Assembly (NCBI GenBank): GCA_013335405.1
Contig: JAAXVR010000021.1
Coordinates: 1-53,289 of the forward strand
DNA from: Chlorobiaceae bacterium
GTDB lineage: Bacteria > Bacteroidota > Chlorobiia > Chlorobiales > Chlorobiaceae
Direction: 5' to 3'
DNA: 53,289 nucleotides
Part shown: one piece after another, positions 7,560 through 15,915 of the stretch
How positions within the stretch are numbered: the stretch's first letter is position 1
Layout of the letters: each line of letters begins with the position of its first letter
Notes under the pieces: model-generated
Told to the model about the DNA's origin: nothing
The model's input: only the letters and a program-made list of their open reading frames with translations
Database searches by the model: none
Program-made: the position numbers and the translations under genes

Positions 7560-8310
7560 CCTTGTAATTGCGTGTGACCGTCTGTCGGTAGACCTTGGCG
7601 GCACCAGGGTACTCGACAGTCTGAGTCTTTCGGTTTACGAAGGTGATTTTCTCGGAATCGTCGGTCCTAACGGAGGGGGAAAAACCACACTGCTCAGAAC
7701 AATTCTCGGGCTTGTGCACTGTTCGGAGGGTAACGTGAGTGTTTTCGGACAGCCTCCCGGTAGCTTTCCCGAGCTGATCGGCTATGTTCCCCAGCGGCTT
7801 TTTTTCGATCGTGATTTTCCGGTCAGTGTCCGGGAACTCGTCATGATGGGACGACTTTCCCGAAAAAAGCTCTTCCGGCCCTACAACCGTAACGACAGGG
7901 AACAAGCGGAAGAAGCCCTGCACAGGACCGGCCTTGGGCACCTTGCCGGACATCGTATAGGAAGTCTCTCGGGCGGGGAACTGCAGCGTGCTCTCATTGC
8001 CCGCGCCCTTGCCGGTGAACCCCGGCTTCTTTTACTCGATGAACCGACCGCAAGTGTCGATCCCGGGATGAAAACCACCATTTACGAACTCCTGGGGGTT
8101 CTGAGGGAGAACATGACCATCGTTTTGGTAAGCCATGATACCGGAGTGATAAGCAAGTGCGTTTCAAGAATAGCATGCCTGAACTGTTCGATCGAGATGC
8201 GCGAGCCGGGTTCCTCTCTGGGGCGGATGAGTATGGACTCCCTGTACGGTTATCCGGTTGATCTCATCCTGCATGACGACAGCATCGATTCTCCAACTCC
8301 AGAAAAATGA
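7552..8310 (+). CDS. znuC: Zinc ABC transporter ATPase ZnuC
   Basis: A 252-residue ABC ATPase that powers zinc import. Walker A is GPNGGGKTT near residue 40, the signature is LSGGELQRA near 140, Walker B is LLLLDEP near 160, and the switch His is in LVSHD. Length and the metal-transporter type of Q-loop region (YVPQRLFFDRDFPVSV) fit the ZnuC/MntB group. The start codon lies inside the end of znuA (8-bp overlap), and znuB follows after 4 bp. Zinc is assigned from the partner genes zur and znuA. Confidence 0.92.
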   Translation: MNNLVIACDRLSVDLGGTRVLDSLSLSVYEGDFLGIVGPNGGGKTTLLRTILGLVHCSEGNVSVFGQPPGSFPELIGYVPQRLFFDRDFPVSVRELVMMGRLSRKKLFRPYNRNDREQAEEALHRTGLGHLAGHRIGSLSGGELQRALIARALAGEPRLLLLDEPTASVDPGMKTTIYELLGVLRENMTIVLVSHDTGVISKCVSRIACLNCSIEMREPGSSLGRMSMDSLYGYPVDLILHDDSIDSPTPEK

Positions 8311-8314
8311 GGCC

Positions 8315-9157
8315 ATGCCACAGGAAATGCTCGAGTACGAATTCATGCGCAATGCCCTGATTGCCGCCCTGCTTTCAAGTATTGCCTGCGGCATTATCGG
8401 AAGTTTCGTCGTCGTCAAGAAAATCGGTTACATCAGCGGAGGAATAGCGCATACCGCATTCGGCGGAATCGGCCTCGGTTACTTTCTCGGTGTCAATCCG
8501 CTTCTTGGTGTACTTCCCGTCAGCATAGTATCCGCACTTGCCATCGGTCTGCTCAGCCGTAAATCGAAAGTTGCGGAAGATTCCGCTATCGGTGCCTTCT
8601 GGGCTGTAGGAATGGCGGCGGGGGTTATCCTGATCGGCCTGACTCCGGGTTACGCTCCCAATCTGTTCAGTTACCTTTTCGGCAATATCCTGACGGTTCC
8701 GTCTTCGGATCTTCTGTTGATTTTCCTGCTCGATCTCCTGATCGTGTCCGTGGTGATCCTGCTGTACAATGAATTTTTTGCCGTCTCCTTCGATGAGGAA
8801 TACGCCGAAGTGTCCGGTCTCAGAACCACGGCAATCTACCTGCTTCTGCTGTGTCTTATCGCCCTCACTGTCGTCATCATGATGCGCATTGTCGGCATTG
8901 TCATGGTGATTGCGCTTCTCGGCATTCCTGCCGCGACAGCGCGTTCTTTCAGCAGGAGCCTTCCCGGAATGATGCTGCTCTCCTCTTGTCTCAGTTCGGT
9001 TTTCAGCGTTGTCGGATTATGGCTTTCCTATGTTCTGAATTTGGCATCCGGAGCCACGATCATTATTGTCGCCGGCCTGTTTTTTCTGATTGTGCAGCTT
9101 GTCAGAGGTGTTTTTCCTGTTGTAGGTGAAAAAAGAGAGGGAAAGAAGTTTTTTTGA
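8315..9157 (+). CDS. znuB: Zinc ABC transporter permease ZnuB
   Basis: A 280-residue membrane protein of the ABC-3 metal permease family, with about eight to nine hydrophobic segments. The N-terminal EFMRNALIAALLSSIACGIIG and ISGGIAHTAFGGIGLGYFLG are the characteristic first conserved stretch; LLGIPAATARSF is near the C-terminus. The ATG at 8315 is chosen because it sits just after the znuC stop with GAGG nearby; an in-frame ATG at 8258 would overlap znuC by 53 bp, and 8327 is also possible. Last gene of the zur-znuACB operon. Confidence 0.92.
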   Translation: MPQEMLEYEFMRNALIAALLSSIACGIIGSFVVVKKIGYISGGIAHTAFGGIGLGYFLGVNPLLGVLPVSIVSALAIGLLSRKSKVAEDSAIGAFWAVGMAAGVILIGLTPGYAPNLFSYLFGNILTVPSSDLLLIFLLDLLIVSVVILLYNEFFAVSFDEEYAEVSGLRTTAIYLLLLCLIALTVVIMMRIVGIVMVIALLGIPAATARSFSRSLPGMMLLSSCLSSVFSVVGLWLSYVLNLASGATIIIVAGLFFLIVQLVRGVFPVVGEKREGKKFF

Positions 9158-9345
9158 AGGGGTGTGAATTATTTCACGCGCGTTTCAGTTCTTCAAAGGT
9201 AAGCCGTAGGGAATGCCTCGGTGTGGGGGATAGCTGTTGTGAGAACGTTCAACTGCACGCACTCTCTCGTGAAACCTTCTGAAGGCTTCAGAGAAAGAGC
9301 TGTAAGGTGAAGGTGGATGAGGTCTGTGCCGTTTCCCTGAAAACC

Positions 9346-9519
9346 TTACGAAGCTTCAGCCTGACGCTGTTCCTGTAAAATCATGATCGATGCTGCCGCT
9401 ACGCCTGGCAGCCAGCCGAGAAGGGTGAGAAGCCCGGTTAGCATGATCGTTCCGGCTTCCTTGTTCATGACTGCTGCGGGGGGGCAGACAACTGCCAGTG
9501 CCCATCTGCGAATATCCAT
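9346..9519 (-). CDS. YqaE/Pmp3-family small membrane protein
   Basis: A 57-residue frame with an ATG at 9519 and GGAG 9 bp upstream. It reads as a UPF0057/Pmp3 protein: CPPAAVMNKEAG near residue 12, then LTGLLTLLGWLPGVAAA, the family's double-hydrophobic hairpin with a conserved PG. Such proteins sit in the cytoplasmic membrane and are linked to membrane potential and salt stress in other organisms. Convergent with znuB, divergent from the gene at 9733, with about 190 bp on each side. Assignment is from pattern only. Confidence 0.78.
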   Translation of the reverse strand: MDIRRWALAVVCPPAAVMNKEAGTIMLTGLLTLLGWLPGVAAASIMILQEQRQAEAS

Positions 9520-9732
9520 ATCAAGCTCCGTGTCAAGGTTGAATTAATTCCTGAAAATTTAACACTTATCGCTGCAAGAAGCAATGCAAAAAACAGCATG
9601 GCGGCAGACCGGGGAGGAATAAAAGCGCCTCTGCTTGCAATTTGTATCGAAAATTGTAAATTAGATTCCCTTCAGAAAATCCCGAGTATCAAGACTGCTC
9701 CGGATTCTATTGAAAACATAAATTGAAGAAAC

Positions 9733-10038
9733 TTGTCTAATAAAGTTCATCCCGACGAGGTTTTGGATGATTTTGAGGTTATTGACGAACCTAACTTCAA
9801 CAACTTCAATACCTCACCTGAGCCACCCAGCCCTTACGCCGACCTCGAAAAAAAGTATCGAAAAAACCGGTTCAACAAGAACAGAAACAAAAAGCCGTCC
9901 GATCTTTTCGGTGTGAACGGCGTCACTCTTCAGCCTGAAGCGAAAGGCGCGAACGGGAACAAGCTCCAGAAAAGGAAACCCAAAAAGAAGACGTTTTCCA
10001 AGTCGTCGGGAACACCTCCCGGCAGGAGAAACCCATAG
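9733..10038 (+). CDS. Small hypothetical protein, acidic N-terminus, basic C-terminus
   Basis: A 101-residue protein starting at TTG 9733. No family is recognised. The first ~35 residues are acidic and rich in Asn/Pro (DEVLDDFEVIDEPNFNNF). The remainder is strongly basic (KKYRKNRFNKNRNKK, later KLQKRKPKKKTF) and probably disordered, so binding to RNA or DNA is conceivable but unsupported. An A/T-rich promoter-like stretch lies upstream (TTGCAA at 9635, TAAATT at 9657, 16-bp spacer). The weak start and low complexity keep confidence moderate. Confidence 0.5.
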   Translation: MSNKVHPDEVLDDFEVIDEPNFNNFNTSPEPPSPYADLEKKYRKNRFNKNRNKKPSDLFGVNGVTLQPEAKGANGNKLQKRKPKKKTFSKSSGTPPGRRNP

Positions 10039-10181
10039 CTGTTCCCGCAGCTTTTTTCCCCGCTTGCATTTTCTGCCGGAACCGTCACCGGAAGATCGCA
10101 GTCTGCCGTTTTCTTTGAACTCTTCAAAGAAGATGCGTACCTTACACCAGTGTACTTTTTTCACGATATCCTTTTATTGCC

Positions 10182-10694
10182 ATGCTGCTTATCAATCGTT
10201 TCATCCGGCTCGTCGAAGACCACGCGGAATCTCTTTCGCTCAAATGGGTTCAGGATATCCGCACAAACCCCCTGACAACAGGTTATGCGAACGTATCCCG
10301 GGAAGTGCTTCATGACATGGTCTACACTCGATTCAGGACATTGGGGCAATGGGTGGGAAAAAAAGAGGGCCGCGACAGGGATATCGCCCAGGCGTTTTTT
10401 GAAATCGGCGTGCAGCAGGCAGATACGGGTATAAAGGCCAGCGAGATGGTTTATTCAACCATGCTTGAAAGGGATCTGCTCTGGGCTTACATCCTCGATG
10501 AAGGTATCGTGACCGAAGGAATAGACCTGAACCGCGCCATCGAGTTTTCCAACCAGCTGAATTACTTCTACGAAAAAGCGATCTATTTCTCGCTTGCCGG
10601 TTATGAAGAGAGGATGGCATCGAAGGCCGAGAGCAGGGATGACGCCGCTTTCCACAAAACATTCGAAGGGTTCAAGCACTGGATCGTCAAATAA
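10182..10694 (+). CDS. RsbR N-terminal-domain-like helical protein
   Basis: A 170-residue all-helical protein without signal or membrane segment. The layout (W near residue 22, TTGYANV, then REVLHDMVYTRFRTLGQWVG and FFEIGVQQADTGIKASEMVYSTMLERDLLWAYI) resembles the RsbRD N-terminal domain used in stressosome-type RsbR proteins and some sensor kinases. No output domain is attached. If right, it may bind a partner kinase or STAS protein encoded elsewhere. No partner is seen next door. An intrinsic terminator follows 22 bp after the stop. Confidence 0.5.
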   Translation: MLLINRFIRLVEDHAESLSLKWVQDIRTNPLTTGYANVSREVLHDMVYTRFRTLGQWVGKKEGRDRDIAQAFFEIGVQQADTGIKASEMVYSTMLERDLLWAYILDEGIVTEGIDLNRAIEFSNQLNYFYEKAIYFSLAGYEERMASKAESRDDAAFHKTFEGFKHWIVK

Positions 10695-10716
10695 CACTTC
10701 ACGGTCAAAACTGATG

Positions 10717-10747
10717 CAAGGGGGCTCTCATGTCCCCTTGTTTTTTT
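10717..10747 (+). terminator. Intrinsic terminator after the RsbR-like gene
   Basis: CAAGGGG (10717-10723) pairs with CCCCTTG (10734-10740) across a 10-nt loop and is followed by TTTTTTT (10741-10747). The ATG at 10730, which would extend the next gene, lies in the loop. Confidence 0.8.
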
Positions 10748-10750
10748 ATT

Positions 10751-11578
10751 ATGGGTTTTGAAATCCAGGCACATCGCGGGGCGCGCTCTTTTTTCCCGGA
10801 AAATACCATTCAGGCTTTCTGCAAGGCGGCCTTGCTCGGAGTAAGGGTCATTGAACTCGATCTGGTGGTTTCCGGTGACCTCCAGCTCGTGGTTTCCCAC
10901 GACCCCTGGCTCCGGGGACCGCTCTGCAGCGATCCGGAGGGTATGCCGATCGCGGAAGATGACCGGTCAAGGATCATCTTCGAAATGTCATACCGTGAAA
11001 TCGCCGCTTTCGACTGCGGTCATCCCCATCCATCATTTCCTTCCCAGAAAAAGGTTCACTCATGCAAGCCCCTGCTCAGGGATGTCTTCAGTTCGGTCGA
11101 TGCCTGCATGGCTGCCTCGGGATCGTCGGGACAAATGATTTTCAACCTCGAGGTCAAGTCCTGGCCCGGAAGCGAGGGCATTTACCATCCCGCTCCCGCC
11201 GAATATGCAAGGCTTGTGATGGAAACCGTCGAAGCTGCCGGGGTTCGGGAGCGGGTCAGGATCCAGTCGTTCGATTATCGTGTCGTGAGGCAAGCATGGG
11301 AAATGAACGGGGAGATGAGTTACGGGCTTCTCATAAACGAACGCGAACACACCGTTCCTTTCCTCCGGGAGCTCGGGTTCGTGCCGGACTACCTCAACCC
11401 CCGTTACCAGCTCGTTGACAGGGATCTGGTCGGTGAACTTCACCGACGCGGGATACAGGTCGTTCCCTGGACGGTAAACCTGCCGGATGAGATGCTGAAA
11501 ATGAAGCATTCAGGTGCTGATGGCCTGATCACCGATTATCCGGAAAGGGCTCTGTGCCTTCCTGGCCTTGTCGGATAA
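10751..11578 (+). CDS. Glycerophosphodiester phosphodiesterase family protein
   Basis: A 275-residue GDPD-family TIM-barrel hydrolase that splits glycerophosphodiesters into glycerol 3-phosphate and an alcohol. Catalytic and metal motifs are present: AHRGARSFFPENT at the N-terminus, VIELDLVVSGD, then VVSHDPWL; NLEVKSW and VPWTVN are later family positions, and LITDYPERA ends the barrel. No signal peptide, so cytoplasmic. The ATG at 10751 is preferred because the in-frame ATG at 10730 is in the loop of a terminator, but that upstream ATG has AAGGGGG before it, so either is possible. Convergent with batD (8-bp gap). Confidence 0.88.
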   Translation: MGFEIQAHRGARSFFPENTIQAFCKAALLGVRVIELDLVVSGDLQLVVSHDPWLRGPLCSDPEGMPIAEDDRSRIIFEMSYREIAAFDCGHPHPSFPSQKKVHSCKPLLRDVFSSVDACMAASGSSGQMIFNLEVKSWPGSEGIYHPAPAEYARLVMETVEAAGVRERVRIQSFDYRVVRQAWEMNGEMSYGLLINEREHTVPFLRELGFVPDYLNPRYQLVDRDLVGELHRRGIQVVPWTVNLPDEMLKMKHSGADGLITDYPERALCLPGLVG

Positions 11579-11586
11579 CTGCAGAT

Positions 11587-12942
11587 TCAGCGGGGTCCTT
11601 TACTGCCGCTCACTATCCTCCGCAACCGTTCGACAGTGTCCGCTGAATCCGGAGGCAGAAGCACTTCTTTTCCCGCTGCCGATGTGAAGAGTATCCTGTC
11701 GATCATATCGAGGAGAGTGGTCAGTTCTGCAAACTGATCAAGGGAGATCTCCGTTTTTTTCTGCAGTTCAATTTTCAACTGGTTCCTGGTCAGGCCTGCC
11801 GCTCCATTGACACCGGCTTGTTCAATGAGAGAGAAAATCAGTTTCTTCACCTCCTGCGGGGAATTGCCCGTTTCAGCAGGGGCTTCAGGCTGGCTTGCCT
11901 CCTGAAGAGGTGGCTGCCGTTTTTTCACGGCAAGGAGAATCGCCGTCACCGCAAGCAGAAGACCGGCAAGAGCAGCAAAAAAGATGAATGGTATTCTGAA
12001 GGGCTTTTGTTCATCCTGCGGAGAGGTTTCCGGGGCAGGAGTTTTGTCTTCGGATTTCGGGAGAGCCCGGGCACTGTTCAGGGGCTGGTCGACGTTCAAG
12101 GTGAGGGGAGAGGATTCGACGGAGCGGAATTTTCCGGACTGAGGGTCGAACATGTGCATACGCAGAGGAGGAATCGTGAAATTTCCCGGAGTTTGAGGCC
12201 AGACGACGGTTGTCGATGTCGTGGAACCGGAAGAAACGGCCGATTCGCTCTGCAGAGAGCTCTTAGTTTCCGATGTGCCGCGCCGGAAGCTTTCAGGAAG
12301 CTGCAGGCCTGGCATTGCAAGGGTAAGCAGGCTTCCTTTTCCGGAAACTCTGGTATTCAGTGAGATTGGTTCGCCTGCATGAACCTTCTTTCTGTCAGCG
12401 AACAGTTCGAGGGAAAATGTGCCGACAGCTCCGGAATAACCGCGGGGAAGCGTCCCCGGAAGGGGCCGGGCATCAAGGGTGACCGGCGGAGCGGTTATCC
12501 CTGTGATGATATCCGGCGGTTCCGTACCGCCAACGGATGGTTTTCCCGCAGGCACCGCGCAATTCATGCTGTAGCCGATCACCGTGATTTTACCAGCCTG
12601 CAAGGGCACAAGCCTGAAGCGTTTTATGACGGCGCACCTTCGGGGTTCTCCCCTGTACGTTACGGGGATGCTTCTGATGAATCTTTCGGGTTTGGCTTCC
12701 TTTGCCCATAACCCTCGCAGGGAGGGAGTGACTTCATCCGAGATTCTGGGTGCCGTATCCCTGAAATAAAGCGTATAGGTCAGAAGAACTTCTTCTCCGA
12801 CATATGGTCGGTTGCTGGAAAGCGTGGAAGTGAGGAATGGTTGTTCCTGCCCCTGGGGCATGTTGGCCGCAGAGACTGGAGCATACAGCAGTGCCAGCAC
12901 GAGCTGGAAAAGGAGGTGGAATTGATGGAGGGCCCTCTTCAT
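11587..12942 (-). CDS. batD: BatD-family (oxygen tolerance) membrane protein
   Basis: A 451-residue protein with an N-terminal signal peptide (cleavage likely after PVSAA near residue 25) and a periplasmic, beta-rich region with BatD-like features (NRPYVGEEVLLTYTLYF, VVWPQTPGNFTIPPL). One transmembrane segment near 317-342 is followed by a cytoplasmic tail of ~100 residues. In Bacteroides and Leptospira, Bat proteins are linked to aerotolerance and envelope stress; molecular function is unknown. Here it is transcribed with proC (6-bp gap) and is about 20 kb from the MoxR-BatA-BatB genes. Confidence 0.75.
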   Translation of the reverse strand: MKRALHQFHLLFQLVLALLYAPVSAANMPQGQEQPFLTSTLSSNRPYVGEEVLLTYTLYFRDTAPRISDEVTPSLRGLWAKEAKPERFIRSIPVTYRGEPRRCAVIKRFRLVPLQAGKITVIGYSMNCAVPAGKPSVGGTEPPDIITGITAPPVTLDARPLPGTLPRGYSGAVGTFSLELFADRKKVHAGEPISLNTRVSGKGSLLTLAMPGLQLPESFRRGTSETKSSLQSESAVSSGSTTSTTVVWPQTPGNFTIPPLRMHMFDPQSGKFRSVESSPLTLNVDQPLNSARALPKSEDKTPAPETSPQDEQKPFRIPFIFFAALAGLLLAVTAILLAVKKRQPPLQEASQPEAPAETGNSPQEVKKLIFSLIEQAGVNGAAGLTRNQLKIELQKKTEISLDQFAELTTLLDMIDRILFTSAAGKEVLLPPDSADTVERLRRIVSGSKGPR

Positions 12943-12948
12943 GATGGT

Positions 12949-13749
12949 TTATTTCATGAGTTCCCTTGAACGGGCCGCTGCTGCGGCGACCGTTTCCGCG
13001 AGGATCTGCCGGATATTTTTTTCGTTGAGGATCTTCAGTCCGGCTTCCGTGGTCCCTCCCGGTGTCGTGACCTCATGTTTCAGCTCCTCCGGACTTTTTT
13101 CGGAGGTCAGTACCATTTTAGCCGCCCCGAGCATCGTCTGGGCTGAAAGCAGAATAGCTTCCCGGCTTGAAAGACCGCATGTGATACCGGCCCCGGAAAG
13201 CGAGTCGATAATGTGGAACATATAGGCAGGTCCGCTTCCCGACAACGCCGTTGCTGCATCCATCTGGAACTCTTCGAGCACCGCCACGCGGCCGATGGAA
13301 CTGAACAGCTCACCTGCAAGCGCGAGGTTTTCGGCCGTAGCGCCCGTTCCCCTGCAGATTGCGGTCATGCCTTCACCGACGAATGCGGGGGTGTTGGGCA
13401 TGGCCCTGATAACTTTTATCGATTCCCCAGTGCATTTCTGGATGAAATCCGTAGAAATTCCAGCCGCAACACTGATAAGGAGATGCTTGTCAGAGAGATA
13501 TGGCTTCAGAACCTCGAGGACCTCTTCGATCTGGTAGGGTTTAACGGCCAGTATGATCACTTCACAGGCCCGCGCGATCTCTTCGAGGGATGGACAGGGG
13601 CTGACGGGAAATTCTTCGGTGACGGCCTTCAGGGCGGCAGGTTCCCTGTCATAGCCCCAAAGGGTGATCTGTTCTTTCCTGCAGAGCCCGGAAACAAGGG
13701 CGCGCGCTATTCTTCCTGTTCCGGCAAATCCGATGTTCACGTGATTCAT
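12949..13749 (-). CDS. proC: Pyrroline-5-carboxylate reductase
   Basis: A 266-residue enzyme for the last step of proline synthesis, the NAD(P)H-dependent reduction of 1-pyrroline-5-carboxylate. The N-terminal Rossmann motif is GFAGTGRIARALVSG, followed by ILAVKPYQIEEVL and RAMPNTPAFVGEG. The C-terminal dimerisation domain has ALSGSGPAYMFHIIDSL and the signature VTTPGGTTEAGL. Length is standard. The ATG at 13749 follows 82 bp after the SemiSWEET gene on the same strand; batD follows after 6 bp, so the two are likely cotranscribed without an obvious functional link. Confidence 0.95.
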   Translation of the reverse strand: MNHVNIGFAGTGRIARALVSGLCRKEQITLWGYDREPAALKAVTEEFPVSPCPSLEEIARACEVIILAVKPYQIEEVLEVLKPYLSDKHLLISVAAGISTDFIQKCTGESIKVIRAMPNTPAFVGEGMTAICRGTGATAENLALAGELFSSIGRVAVLEEFQMDAATALSGSGPAYMFHIIDSLSGAGITCGLSSREAILLSAQTMLGAAKMVLTSEKSPEELKHEVTTPGGTTEAGLKILNEKNIRQILAETVAAAAARSRELMK

Positions 13750-13831
13750 TGCTTCGGTCCGTTTTTGAGAAGTTGCCTGTATATAACTATTTACGCTTTT
13801 TCATCAGAATATTCAATGAGTCGTCATGAGG

Positions 13832-14098
13832 CTATTTAAATCTGAATTTACTGAAAAGAATTATCAGGATAAGCAGGAGCGATATGCTGTTGGCTGCGAT
13901 CATGGGGGGATCGTTTTTTTCGATTCCGTACATCAGCCAGAGGCCGATTCCAAGGGTCATGGAGAGGGCCCAGCCGAGGCTGATGTCGCGCGTTCGTCTC
14001 GTCCTCAGTATCCGTACGACCTGGGGAAAGAATGCGAAGGTCGTTATGATGCCTGCCGCAAAGCCGATGTAGGTGGTTGTGTCCATCATCTGGTTCAT
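13832..14098 (-). CDS. SemiSWEET-type sugar transporter
   Basis: An 88-residue membrane protein with three hydrophobic segments, the triple-helix unit of bacterial SemiSWEET/PQ-loop transporters that work as dimers. The family pattern is clear: IGFAAGIITTFAFFPQVVRILRTR (with the PQ), then TRDISLGWALSMTLGIGLWLMYG, and an Asn-containing last helix (AANSISLLLILIILF). The ATG at 14098 is used, but the Met four residues later (MDTTTYIG) is equally plausible. The substrate is probably a sugar. Confidence 0.88.
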   Translation of the reverse strand: MNQMMDTTTYIGFAAGIITTFAFFPQVVRILRTRRTRDISLGWALSMTLGIGLWLMYGIEKNDPPMIAANSISLLLILIILFSKFRFK

Positions 14099-14209
14099 GA
14101 TTGCATGAACGGTAATAATAGCGATTTGAGTGCAGAAGTGTGATTTTTTCAGGATAATACGGGAATGCCGGGGCTTGCTTTTTCTTCAGGAACGAAGAAA
14201 GGGCCGCTG

Positions 14210-15880
14210 TCACATCTGGTTGACATAACGTCTTATCAGCCTGAGGATGTCGCCGGTGCTTGTGGCACCGAGCATCATGTTTCGCCAGTGACTGTCCGAT
14301 CCCATTCTGCTGATGGTGCCCAGGAGCCTGATGTGGATGTTCGGTTCTTCTGCCGGTGAAAGAATCATGAACATGATTCTTGCCGAATTGGAGGATTCGT
14401 CGTCGAAAATGCCGATTTTGCTGACGCCTATCGCGACAATCGGTGACGTTAGCTTTTCAAGCTTTGCATGGGGAATGGCGATATCTTCGCCTATGAATGT
14501 GCTTCCCTGTTTTTCCCGTTCGAGGACGGTTTCGGTTGCATATTTCTCATCGAGGGAGGTGTTTGCTTTACAGCACTCGTGAACAAGACCGGCAATTGCT
14601 TCGTCTTTTTCAACCAGGTTTTCCCAGAGCAGGATCCGGGCTTTTCTCAGGGGTTCTTTCCATTCCTTCCTCTGTTTGTTTTTCTGCAGCATGCTTTCGC
14701 GGATATCCGACAGGTATTGGGAAGGAGCTTTCGCACTCTTTTGCGTTTCTGCTTTCCGGACGTCGAGTACCGTGATACGGACCCCCCGGCTTTCATCGAT
14801 CAGCCGTTCGATAATGGTACGCTTACCCGCGATTCTTGCCCAGAACGGCAGTTGTTTTCCCGAGTTGCCGATGACGATATTTCCTACCCGGTACTCACGG
14901 GCGAACTGCAGGATTGTCCTGACGATATCATCACCTTTATAGGTAAATACCGTGGCTCCGAGTTCCTGCGCGAGGGTCAGCGTTTTCGACATGGCTCTCT
15001 GCACCCTGGCATCGATCAATACCGGGGTGTCCGAAAGCATCTGGACGTAAACCGCATACCAGTTCCTGTTCAGTCGTCCCGCAATTCTTGAAGCGTATCT
15101 CAGGATCGCTTCGCTGTTGACCGTTTTCGAGCTCAGGCAGACCATGAGTTGATCGGGTATCGAAAGCGTATCGTCAAGTTTCGGGATGCGCCTTTTCGAA
15201 TCGATCTGTGCGGCAAGTTCCCGAAAGGCAAGTTCCCGAAGCTGTTCGAGGTTTTCCTGCAGAAAAAAATTATCCAGCGCCGTTTCGATTTTTCCGGGAA
15301 CGTACACTTTTCCTTCAAGCAGGCGCTGGCGGAGATCATCGGTGGTTATGTCGACATTGACGAGCTGCTCTGCCATGGTGATGATTCTGTCCGGTACCCG
15401 TTCTCTCACCTTGACATTGGTCGCATTTTCTACGGTTTCATACAGGCTTTCGATGTGCTGCACGTTCAGTGTCGATATGACGTGTATCCCTGCCGCAAGG
15501 ATTTCCTCGACATCTTCATACCTCTTGGCGTTTTTGCTTCCCGGGACATTGGTATGGGCGAGTTCGTCCACAAGCACCACCTCGGGTTTCCTTTCGAGGA
15601 TTGCATCGAGGTCCATTTCCGTGATTTCTATACCATGGTATTCCACTGTTTTCCTGGGGATGACCTCGATGCCGTCAAGCAGCGCCAGGGTTTCTTTTCG
15701 ACCGTGGGTTTCGACAATGCCTGCTGCAATGTCGATGTTGCTCGACTTGAGGCGCCGGGCTTCCTGAAGCATCAGGTATGTTTTTCCCACTCCAGCACAG
15801 TAGCCCAGGTATATTTTAAGTTTTCCCCGCTGCGATTGCTGTATGAGCGTCAGGAAGCTTTCCGCACGGTTTGTTTCCAT
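14210..15880 (-). CDS. kdpD: KdpD sensory domain fused to a PTS EIIA domain, no kinase
   Basis: A 556-residue protein in the kdpD position of a kdp operon. The N-terminus is the KdpD cytoplasmic module: P-loop GYCAGVGKTYLML near residue 28, EVVLVDELAHTNVPGS near 105, and RYEDVEEIL. A USP-like domain follows (about 230-370: VMVCLSS-type strand, then IVIGNSGKQLPFW). The transmembrane and histidine-kinase parts of normal KdpD (~890 residues) are absent. Residues ~405-555 form a PTS EIIA type-2 domain with IAIPHAKLEKL, whose His (~471) is the expected phosphorylation site. It cannot phosphorylate a response regulator itself; it may sense K+ or PTS state and act through protein contact. ATG at 15880; TTG at 15889 is the alternative. 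Confidence 0.85.
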   Translation of the reverse strand: METNRAESFLTLIQQSQRGKLKIYLGYCAGVGKTYLMLQEARRLKSSNIDIAAGIVETHGRKETLALLDGIEVIPRKTVEYHGIEITEMDLDAILERKPEVVLVDELAHTNVPGSKNAKRYEDVEEILAAGIHVISTLNVQHIESLYETVENATNVKVRERVPDRIITMAEQLVNVDITTDDLRQRLLEGKVYVPGKIETALDNFFLQENLEQLRELAFRELAAQIDSKRRIPKLDDTLSIPDQLMVCLSSKTVNSEAILRYASRIAGRLNRNWYAVYVQMLSDTPVLIDARVQRAMSKTLTLAQELGATVFTYKGDDIVRTILQFAREYRVGNIVIGNSGKQLPFWARIAGKRTIIERLIDESRGVRITVLDVRKAETQKSAKAPSQYLSDIRESMLQKNKQRKEWKEPLRKARILLWENLVEKDEAIAGLVHECCKANTSLDEKYATETVLEREKQGSTFIGEDIAIPHAKLEKLTSPIVAIGVSKIGIFDDESSNSARIMFMILSPAEEPNIHIRLLGTISRMGSDSHWRNMMLGATSTGDILRLIRRYVNQM

Positions 15881-15915
15881 AGCCGACAAGAGCTGGAGAT
15901 TGCCAGGGGGTTCCT

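Noticed and set aside
9230-9340. Short inverted repeats (CTTCTGAAGG, GAAGCTTC) between znuB and the YqaE-like gene as a small RNA
   Set aside because: Only short, unconnected palindromes with no promoter or T-run; nothing supports an RNA gene.
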